From JAFAXD01 sp035472475 (GTDB lineage Bacteria; Pseudomonadota; Alphaproteobacteria; Rhizobiales; Xanthobacteraceae): DNA of 56,920 nucleotides. The notes beneath the pieces were generated by a model, which was not told the origin of the DNA, ran no database searches, and saw only the letters and a program-made list of their open reading frames with translations. This document shows, piece by piece, positions 50,988 through 56,920 of this stretch; the first letter of the stretch is position 1, and each line of letters begins with the position of its first letter. The DNA is taken from NCBI GenBank assembly GCA_035472475.1, contig DATIPA010000072.1, forward strand, positions 1-56,920. The letters run 5' to 3'. The position numbers were made by a program, and so were the translations under genes.

Positions 50988-51770
50988 ATGGATCTCGGAA
51001 TTGCCGGCTGCAAGGCGATCGTGTGCGCATCAAGCAAGGGGCTCGGGCGAGCGTGCGCTGAGAAACTGGCCGAGGCCGAGTGCGAAGTCGTGGTCAACGG
51101 CCGCAACCGGGACAGCGCGGAGGCGACCGCGGCTGAGATCCGCAAGGCCACCGGCACCAAAGCGGTCGCGGTCGCCGCCGACGTCGCAAGCCCCGAAGGC
51201 CAGGCCGCGCTGTTTACCGCTTGCCCGGACCCGGACATCCTCGTCACCAACAATCTGGGGCCACCACCGCGCGACTACCACGACGTAAGCCGACAACAGA
51301 TACTCGATGGCGTCGTCGGCAGCATGGTCACCCCGATCGAGCTGATCCAAAGAGCGATCGACTCAATGGTGGCCAAGAAATTCGGTCGCATCGTCAACAT
51401 CACGTCGGGCGGCGTTTACATGCCGCAGGTGAACCTCGAGGTTTCCTGCGGCGCGCGCGCTGGCTTGACGGCTTTCCTGGCGACGGTTGCGCGGGCGGTG
51501 GCACCGCACAACGTCACCATCAATTTCCTGCTTCCGGGCGCGTTCGAGACCGACCGGCTGCGTGCGATCTTCGAGACCGCCGCCAAGCGCGACAACACCA
51601 CCCCGCAAGCGGCACGCGCGCAACGGGTGGCCAGCATCCCGGCCAAGCGGGTGGGCAAGCCCGAGGAATTCGGCGCAGCCTGCGCCTTTCTATGTTCCGC
51701 CCACGCCGGTTTCATCACCGGCCACAATCTGCTCATCGACGGCGGGGCATTCCCGGCTGCCTTCGCGTGA
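50988..51770 (+). CDS. SDR family oxidoreductase
   Basis: A 260-residue protein from ATG 50988 (GGGAAACG upstream). Cofactor site KAIVCASSKGLGRACAEKLA, NNLG motif, then MVAKKFGRIVNITSGGVYMP with the catalytic Ser. The usual YxxxK is altered: the position reads SCGARAGLTAF with no Tyr or Lys. The C-terminal SAHAGFITGHNLLIDGG is normal. The altered active site is typical of a divergent SDR subgroup, whose activity may differ. It lies 69 bases upstream of the hydrolase gene, possibly one operon. Confidence 0.9.
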   Translation: MDLGIAGCKAIVCASSKGLGRACAEKLAEAECEVVVNGRNRDSAEATAAEIRKATGTKAVAVAADVASPEGQAALFTACPDPDILVTNNLGPPPRDYHDVSRQQILDGVVGSMVTPIELIQRAIDSMVAKKFGRIVNITSGGVYMPQVNLEVSCGARAGLTAFLATVARAVAPHNVTINFLLPGAFETDRLRAIFETAAKRDNTTPQAARAQRVASIPAKRVGKPEEFGAACAFLCSAHAGFITGHNLLIDGGAFPAAFA

Positions 51771-51839
51771 CAGGCGCTTGCTCACAGCGCGCGCGCGCAG
51801 CATGATTGTGATCTCTCACCCCAACGCAGGATTTCTGCC

Positions 51840-52691
51840 ATGAAACTGGTTCGTTTCGGCCCGGCCGGCCAAGAGAAGCCCGGCATCATCGATTCCACCG
51901 GTGGCGTCCGTGATCTCTCAAGCGTCGTTCCCGACATCGCGGGCGAGGCGCTGACGCCCGCCGGCCTCGCGAAGATCCGCAATCAAAAGATCGATCAATT
52001 GCCCAAAGTCAGCGGCAATCCAAGGCTCGGACCCTGCGTCGGACGGGTGCGCCATTACATTGCGATCGGATTGAACTACGCGGACCACGCCGCCGAGGCG
52101 GGCCAGCCGTTGCCGAAGGAGCCGATCATCTTCAGCAAAGCGCCGACTTCGATCTGCGGCCCCAACGACGACACTATCACTCCGAAGGAGTCCACCAAGC
52201 TCGATTACGAGATCGAGCTCGGGATCGTTATTGGAAGTCGCGCGCGCTATCTCGACAAGGGCAAGGCGATGGACGCCGTCGCCGGCTATTTCCTCGCCAA
52301 TGACGTGTCCGAACGTGATTTCCAGATCGCACGCTCCGGCGGCCAATGGGACAAAGGCAAGGGGTGCGAAACTTTCGGGCCGATCGGGCCGTGGCTTGTC
52401 AGCAAGGACGAGGTCGCGGATCCGCAGGCGCTCGACATGTGGCTCACGGTTAACGGCGAGACCCGTCAGAAGGGTTCGACCAAGACCATGATCTTCGGCG
52501 TCGAACACCTCGTCTGGTACTGCTCGCAGTTCTTCGTCATGGAGCCCGGCGACATCATCGCCACCGGCACCCCGCCCGGCGTCGCCCTGGGCATGAAGCC
52601 GCAGCCGAAGTTCCTCAAGGCGGGCGACGTGGTGCGGCTGGGCATCACCGGGCTTGGCGAGCAGCAGCAAACAATCGTACCGCCCAGATAG
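51840..52691 (+). CDS. Fumarylacetoacetate hydrolase family protein
   Basis: A 283-residue enzyme: MKLVRFGPAGQEKPGIIDST, YIAIGLNYADHAAEAGQPLP with the catalytic His, metal ligands in KLDYEIELGIVIG (ExE) and NDVSERDFQIARSGGQWDKG, and the C-terminal MEPGDIIATGTPPGVALGMK. The family cleaves C-C bonds in beta-diketo acids or isomerises catechol-pathway intermediates. The close type is ureidoglycolate lyase / HpaG-like. The SDR gene upstream may be in the same pathway. Confidence 0.94.
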   Translation: MKLVRFGPAGQEKPGIIDSTGGVRDLSSVVPDIAGEALTPAGLAKIRNQKIDQLPKVSGNPRLGPCVGRVRHYIAIGLNYADHAAEAGQPLPKEPIIFSKAPTSICGPNDDTITPKESTKLDYEIELGIVIGSRARYLDKGKAMDAVAGYFLANDVSERDFQIARSGGQWDKGKGCETFGPIGPWLVSKDEVADPQALDMWLTVNGETRQKGSTKTMIFGVEHLVWYCSQFFVMEPGDIIATGTPPGVALGMKPQPKFLKAGDVVRLGITGLGEQQQTIVPPR

Positions 52692-52736
52692 AACCCTCAG
52701 CGCGCGCTGACGCCGCCCTCCGCAAGCGTCGGCGCC

Positions 52737-53813
52737 CTACCCCTCTCTCGCCTCCAGCACGGCCTTGAGCGACACGCGCGACCAGGCCGCCGTGCGCTCG
52801 CGAAATCCGTTGTAAGAGTCGTAGACCCGACGCGCGATCGCGCTGCGCCCGGCGAGATCGCCGACCACGCCCGTGGCCTCGTTGCGTGCCGCAGTTACAA
52901 CTGCAGGCGGGAAGCTTTTGAGCTTGACGTTGTCGCGCGTCGTCAACACCGCCAGGGCGTCGGCATTGAGCCGATCCATCTCGGCGAGCGCGTAGGCGGC
53001 TTCCGCCGCGCACGCATGCGCAATGATCGCCTTGGTTTCCGCGTCCGCCGCGTCCCAGACCTTGCGCGACACAATACATTCGCCGGTCCCGTTCGGTTTG
53101 TTGAATCCCGGGCCGTAATAGAGCGTTGCGACCCGATAGAGGCCGAGCGCAATGTCGGTCCCGGGGCCGACGAACTCGGCGGCGTCGAGCACGCCGGACT
53201 GCAGGCTGGTCAGGATCTCGCTCACGGGCGTCGTCTGCGGAGTAGCGCCCAAACGCCGAAAGACCTCGCCGCCAAGGCCGAGCGAGCGGATCTTCAGACC
53301 CTTGAGATCCTCGGGTCCGTTCATGTCGCGGCGAAACCACCCGCCCATGCAGACGCCGGTGTTGCCGGCCATGAATGGCTTGACCCCGAACGGTGCGTAG
53401 AGCTCGTCCCAGAGAACCTGCCCGCCGCCCGCATCGACCCAGGCCACGTGCTCGAGCGGCGTCAAACCGAATGGCACGGTCGTGTAGAATGCCGCTGCCG
53501 GCTCCTTTCCCTGCCAATAGAACGCGGCGGTGTGCCCCATCTCGGCGACACCGCCGCCGACCGCGTCGAGCACTTCGAATGCCGGAACCAATTCGCCGGC
53601 CGCATAAACCGTGACCTGCAGCCGGCCACCGGAGAGCGCGCCAATACGCTCGGCCACCCGTTCGGCCGACATGCCCGGGCCGGGCAGGCGCTTGGGCCAC
53701 GACGTGACCATGCGCCAGCGCTGCATCTGCGCGCGCACCACCGTCGGCGCAGCCACCGTTCCGGCCAGTGCAACGCCGGCGCCTCCAACGAGTTTACGAC
53801 GATTGATGTGCAT
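52737..53813 (-). CDS. TRAP transporter substrate-binding protein (DctP family)
   Basis: A 358-residue protein with a twin-arginine-like signal (MHINRRKLVGGAGVALAGTV). Then RWRMVTSWPKRLPGPGMSAE, VAEMGHTAAFYWQGKEPAAA, DLKGLKIRSLGLGGEVFRRL and the carboxylate-ligand region VGPGTDIALGLYRVATLYYG. This subgroup binds 2-oxo acids such as lactate or pyruvate. No DctQ or DctM permease gene lies beside it in the window. Confidence 0.93.
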   Translation of the reverse strand: MHINRRKLVGGAGVALAGTVAAPTVVRAQMQRWRMVTSWPKRLPGPGMSAERVAERIGALSGGRLQVTVYAAGELVPAFEVLDAVGGGVAEMGHTAAFYWQGKEPAAAFYTTVPFGLTPLEHVAWVDAGGGQVLWDELYAPFGVKPFMAGNTGVCMGGWFRRDMNGPEDLKGLKIRSLGLGGEVFRRLGATPQTTPVSEILTSLQSGVLDAAEFVGPGTDIALGLYRVATLYYGPGFNKPNGTGECIVSRKVWDAADAETKAIIAHACAAEAAYALAEMDRLNADALAVLTTRDNVKLKSFPPAVVTAARNEATGVVGDLAGRSAIARRVYDSYNGFRERTAAWSRVSLKAVLEAREG

Positions 53814-53831
53814 TGCTTTGGCTCCACGACT

Positions 53832-54635
53832 TCAGGTTGGCCACCAGGCATGGAAATGATGCAGAGGGCCGCGCCCTCGCCCCACCGACAATTGGTCGGA
53901 CGACGCGATCGCCGCAGTGACGTACGCTTTGGCCTCGCGCACTGCGGCGGGCAGCGCGAGACCCTTAGCCAACCCAGCCGCAATCGCGGACGACAGCGTG
54001 CAGCCAGTGCCGTGCGTGTTGCGGGTCGCAAGCCGGGCGGCGGTAAAACGTGTGACACCCGCATGATCGACGAGCACGTCGGCGCTTTCGGCGCCCGTTC
54101 CATGCCCGCCTTTGATCAGCACCGCCTTGGCGCCGGCCGCAAGCAGCCGTTCGGCCTGCGCCCGCATCGCCGCCTCGTCCGAGGCAATGCCGGTGCCGAG
54201 CAGTGCGGCGGCTTCGGGAAGATTGGGCGTGACGAGGAGGGCGCGCGGCATCAGTTCGTTCCGCAGTGCCTCGATGGCATCGGCCCGCAGCAGCCGATCG
54301 CCCGACGCCGCGATCATGACCGGGTCGAGCACGACGTTGCGTGCCGCGTTGCGATCGAGCGCGCGCGCCACCGCGTCAATGATGTCCGCATGCGCCAGCA
54401 TGCCGATCTTCACCGCGGCAACCGCGAGATCTGCGAACACAGTGTCGATCTGATCGGTCACGAACTCGGGCGGAACGTCGTGGATGCCGGCGACGCCATT
54501 GGTGTTTTGCGCGGTCAACGCCGTGATGACGCTGGCCCCGTAGACGCAGAGCGCGGAAAAGGTCTTGAGGTCCGCCTGGATGCCGGCGCCGCCGCTGGAA
54601 TCGGAGCCGGCGATGGTGAGCGCGATCGCGGTCAT
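53832..54635 (-). CDS. thiD: Hydroxymethylpyrimidine/phosphomethylpyrimidine kinase ThiD
   Basis: A 267-residue ribokinase-fold enzyme from ATG 54635 (a TTG three codons upstream overlaps the thiE stop). N-terminal ALTIAGSDSSGGAGIQADLK, then QIDTVFADLAVAAVKIGMLA, VVLDPVMIAASGDRLL, LVTPNLPEAAALLG and the anion-hole site RNTHGTGCTLSSAIAAGLAK. It phosphorylates HMP and HMP-P for thiamine synthesis. Last gene of thiM-thiE-thiD. Confidence 0.96.
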   Translation of the reverse strand: MTAIALTIAGSDSSGGAGIQADLKTFSALCVYGASVITALTAQNTNGVAGIHDVPPEFVTDQIDTVFADLAVAAVKIGMLAHADIIDAVARALDRNAARNVVLDPVMIAASGDRLLRADAIEALRNELMPRALLVTPNLPEAAALLGTGIASDEAAMRAQAERLLAAGAKAVLIKGGHGTGAESADVLVDHAGVTRFTAARLATRNTHGTGCTLSSAIAAGLAKGLALPAAVREAKAYVTAAIASSDQLSVGRGRGPLHHFHAWWPT

Positions 54636-54640
54636 TGTGC

Positions 54641-55330
54641 TCAATGCCCGGCCGCGCCCACGGCCGGGACCCTGGGGGCGCAGCGCGAAAGCGCAGCGTC
54701 GATTGTTGCGCGCAGCGCGCGCGCGGCGGCACGCGGATCATGGGCGTGCGAGAGCGCCGAGACGACGGACACCCCGTCGACGCCGGCCATAATTACGTCG
54801 GCGGCGTTGCCGGCGTTGATGCCGGCGATCGCGCACATCGGAAAATTGCCGATGCGATAGCGGAAGACCTTCACGATCTCGCGCAGCCCGGCGAGCCCGA
54901 TCGGCGGATCGGGATTGTTCTTGGACGCGGTGCTGAACACACCGCCGATGCCGACGTAGTCGACGACGCGCAACGGCGCCGACCAGGCCTGCGCCACGGT
55001 CTTGATGGTCAGCCCGATGAACGGCAGCGGACCGAGCTGCGCACGCGCACTCATGACATCGAGATCGTCCTGGCCGAGATGGACGCCGTCGGCGCCGACC
55101 TCGATTGCGACGTCGACGCGATCGTTGATGATCAGCGGGACCGGCCCGAGCGCGGCCTTGACGGCGCGCGCAAGTTCGATCTGGCGATTGGTGTCGCCTT
55201 TCTTGTCACGCAGCTGCACCAGGGTGACGCCGCCGGCCACAATCATGCGCGCCAAGTCCGGCGGCGCGTGGCCGCCCGCCTGTTCCGGATCGAGGATGGC
55301 GTATAGCCGCAGATCGAGCTGATCTAGCAT
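54641..55330 (-). CDS. thiE: Thiamine phosphate synthase ThiE
   Basis: A 229-residue TIM-barrel protein: LRLYAILDPEQAGG, GGVTLVQLRDKKGDTNRQIE, PLIINDRVDVAIEVGADGVH with LGQDDLDV, the segment VDYVGIGGVFSTASKNNPDP and FPMCAIAGINAGNAADVIMA. It joins HMP-diphosphate to thiazole phosphate. ATG 55330 overlaps the thiM stop by seven bases. The operon is salvage-type, since no thiC or thiG is in the window. Confidence 0.95.
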   Translation of the reverse strand: MLDQLDLRLYAILDPEQAGGHAPPDLARMIVAGGVTLVQLRDKKGDTNRQIELARAVKAALGPVPLIINDRVDVAIEVGADGVHLGQDDLDVMSARAQLGPLPFIGLTIKTVAQAWSAPLRVVDYVGIGGVFSTASKNNPDPPIGLAGLREIVKVFRYRIGNFPMCAIAGINAGNAADVIMAGVDGVSVVSALSHAHDPRAAARALRATIDAALSRCAPRVPAVGAAGH

Positions 55331-56133
55331 GCGATCCTCGCCTCGCGCAGCAACACCTCGCCATCGAGCGCATAGATCGCATCGAGCATGGCGGCGGCAA
55401 AGCTGCCGGGCCCGGTCGCCCGCGCGCCTGCGAGCTCGCCCGCGACGCCGAACACCATCAGGCCGGCCGCGGTCGCAAGCCACGCGTCGGCTTCGACCGC
55501 AAGGCAGGCGGCGACGACCGCCGACGCCGAGCATCCCATGGCGGTGACCTTGGCCATCAGCGGATGCCCATTGGCGATGCGCGCGAGCCGCGCGCCATCG
55601 GTGACGAGGTCGGTTTCGCCCGTCAGTCCCAGGACGGCGTCGGTCTCGAAGGCGTAGGCGCGCAGCCCGCCTTCGCTCCAGGGCGCACCCGCAAGCGCCG
55701 CGAACTCGGCCTGGTTGAGCCGCAGCGCGCTCGGATGCCGGGCAGCCAAAGTCCTGGCAAACGCCGTGCGTGGTTGCGAGCGCTCAATGAAGACCGGGTC
55801 GAGCACCCATGGCCGGTTAGCCTGTGCGATACTCCCGACTGCGATCTCGGCCGCGGCCCGGCGCTCCGCGTCGAAGGTGCCGAGATTGACGAGGAGCGCA
55901 TCGGCGCGCGCCGCGAACTCGCCAACCTCGTCGGGCGCGATCGTCATCGACGGCACGGCGCCAAGTGCGAGCAGCATGTTGGCGGAGATATTCTGCGCAA
56001 CCGCGTTGGTGATGCAGTGCACGCGCGGCGCGCGGATGCGCACGCGCTCGAGGACGGCAGCTGCGCCGGCGACGAGGTCGCCCGCAAGAGCACTGGTGGA
56101 TGTGGTTTGGCGGGAAGTGGTGGCGTCCCGCAT
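55324..56133 (-). CDS. thiM: Hydroxyethylthiazole kinase ThiM
   Basis: A 269-residue kinase: VHCITNAVAQNISANMLLAL, GAVPSMTIAPDEVGEFAARA, DALLVNLGTFDAERR, WVLDPVFIERSQPRTAFART and the catalytic MAKVTAMGCSASAVVAACLA. It phosphorylates the salvaged thiazole alcohol. Its start codon is the last part of the TPP riboswitch closing stem, so TPP should block translation of the operon. Confidence 0.95.
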   Translation of the reverse strand: MRDATTSRQTTSTSALAGDLVAGAAAVLERVRIRAPRVHCITNAVAQNISANMLLALGAVPSMTIAPDEVGEFAARADALLVNLGTFDAERRAAAEIAVGSIAQANRPWVLDPVFIERSQPRTAFARTLAARHPSALRLNQAEFAALAGAPWSEGGLRAYAFETDAVLGLTGETDLVTDGARLARIANGHPLMAKVTAMGCSASAVVAACLAVEADAWLATAAGLMVFGVAGELAGARATGPGSFAAAMLDAIYALDGEVLLREARIAC

Positions 56134-56226
56134 CTCAAGCTCCCTCCGCCGGCATGATCCGGATCAGGTTCGATGGGTTGGCAGACCGCCTCTCAGCCCG
56201 ATTTGCGCCAGGCACCCCATTGAGAT
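56132..56226 (-). promoter_or_regulatory. TPP riboswitch (THI box)
   Basis: On the minus strand the conserved elements are in order: GGGGTGCC, GGCTGAGA, an ACCC segment, then GAACCTGATCCGGATCATGC followed by CGGCGGAGGGAG. The closing stem ATCTCAA (56220-56226 side) / TTGAGAT (56132-56138) includes the A and T of the thiM ATG, and the GGAGGGAG ribosome site is inside the aptamer. Confidence 0.95.
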
Positions 56227-56335
56227 TGCAGCCGATATGTAGCGCCGCGAGAGGCGCCGTACAAGCTTCTGGCCCCTTGCCAGCCCTGCTCGACAGGCCG
56301 TGTAATGCGCAAAACCCCTAGCCGGGAGGAAGGCC

Positions 56336-56920
56336 ATGACTGTTTCCGGGCGGGCGCACGCGCCAACCTGCACATGCCATGTCTCGCGTCGAACGCTTTT
56401 GACCGGCGCGGCCGCGCTTGGCGCGGCCGCGATCCTGCCCGGGGGCGCTACGCGCGCGCAGGGCGCGACCATTATCGATACCCACCACCATTTCTATCCG
56501 CCGGCCTACCAGCAGGCGTTCATCGACTGGGACGACGGGAAGAAACTGCCGCATTCGCCTCAGCAGATCGCCTGGACGCGCGACAAAGCGGTCGCCGAGA
56601 TGGACAAGAACGGCATCCGTACGGCCATGCTGTCGCTGCCGTCGACCTCAGGGCTTTGGTTTGACGGCGGACCAGAGGCGGCGGCCCGCATGGTGCGCAT
56701 CTGCAACGACTACGGCGCCCAGATGGCGCGGGATTTTCCCGGCCGCTTCGGCTTCTTCGCCCCGCTGTCGATGCTGGACATCGACACGACGCTCAAAGAG
56801 ATCGAGTACGTGTTCGATACGCTCAAGGCGGACGGCGTCGGACTGCAGAGCAACTATGGCGACAAGTGGCTGGGTCATCCGTTCTTCAAGCCGGTGCTGG
56901 AAGAGCTCAATCGCCGCAAG
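56336..56920 (+). CDS. Exported amidohydrolase, ACMSD-like (3' end outside window)
   Basis: From ATG 56336 with a GGGAGGAAGG site, 195 residues are seen and the frame is open at the window edge. A twin-arginine signal (CHVSRRTLLTGAAALGAAAI) is followed by the first metal site of the amidohydrolase_2 family (IIDTHHHFYPPAYQQAF). Then come DKNGIRTAMLSLPSTSGLWF and RFGFFAPLSMLDIDTTLKEI. Relatives include aminocarboxymuconate-semialdehyde and other metal-dependent decarboxylases. The remaining catalytic residues lie beyond the window. Divergent from thiM. Confidence 0.88.
   Translation, partial: MTVSGRAHAPTCTCHVSRRTLLTGAAALGAAAILPGGATRAQGATIIDTHHHFYPPAYQQAFIDWDDGKKLPHSPQQIAWTRDKAVAEMDKNGIRTAMLSLPSTSGLWFDGGPEAAARMVRICNDYGAQMARDFPGRFGFFAPLSMLDIDTTLKEIEYVFDTLKADGVGLQSNYGDKWLGHPFFKPVLEELNRRK

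Overview
The window is GC-rich chromosomal DNA from an alphaproteobacterium, most likely a Bradyrhizobium/Rhodopseudomonas-like member of the Hyphomicrobiales. The basis is family content: an R. palustris-type thioredoxin-reductase-like ferredoxin-NADP reductase, PmtA, a giant apolipoprotein-like protein resembling the growth-pole-ring protein of polar-growing rhizobia, many Bug-type binding proteins, and GGAAC-N16/17-NGTT promoters typical of the alphaproteobacterial EcfG stress sigma factor. No rRNA, tRNA, CRISPR array, prophage or intact insertion sequence was seen.

Region 1 (1-21 kb) is an island of small envelope and stress genes: DUF1003, DUF3309 (two copies), DUF1236, CsbD (two copies), an AI-2E-type transporter with a soluble tail, RlpA, a GreA/GreB-like factor, a Crp/Fnr regulator, a ribbon-helix-helix protein with an apparent self-operator, an SDR oxidoreductase, Ku, a ferritin-like protein, topoisomerase IB, a PRC-barrel protein, DUF883 and YihY/BrkB. 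At least nine genes have an EcfG-type promoter by eye, so much of the island looks like one general-stress regulon. The island also has several very short genes, a frameshifted ROK-like remnant, and two intrinsic terminators with no obvious gene upstream.

Region 2 (20-36 kb) is metabolic and accessory. It holds an FAD oxidoreductase bracketed by an intact and a decayed copy of a ring-hydroxylating dioxygenase beta-subunit gene, the Rieske alpha subunit, three Bug-family binding proteins plus the tail of a fourth, a CoxE/VWA protein, a GT4 glycosyltransferase with an LpxH-like phosphoesterase, a flippase-like membrane protein, an FAD monooxygenase, a chagasin-like inhibitor, and a ferredoxin/ferredoxin reductase pair.

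Region 3 (36-50 kb) is dominated by cell-envelope genes. A 1747-residue coiled-coil membrane protein with ten exact-length 22-residue repeats faces an mlaE-mlaF-mlaD phospholipid-transport operon. Then follow a dipeptide epimerase, an MFS transporter, a threonine dehydratase-like enzyme, PmtA, a second LpxH-like enzyme and a ceramide-glucosyltransferase-like enzyme. Palindromic repeats (a REP-like pair at 27.9 and 45.5 kb, and MITE-like hairpins at 47.8-48.0 kb) sit between genes.

Region 4 (50-57 kb) holds an SDR enzyme, a fumarylacetoacetase-family hydrolase, a lone TRAP binding protein, and a thiM-thiE-thiD salvage operon under a TPP riboswitch whose closing stem overlaps the thiM start codon. 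The window ends inside a secreted amidohydrolase gene.
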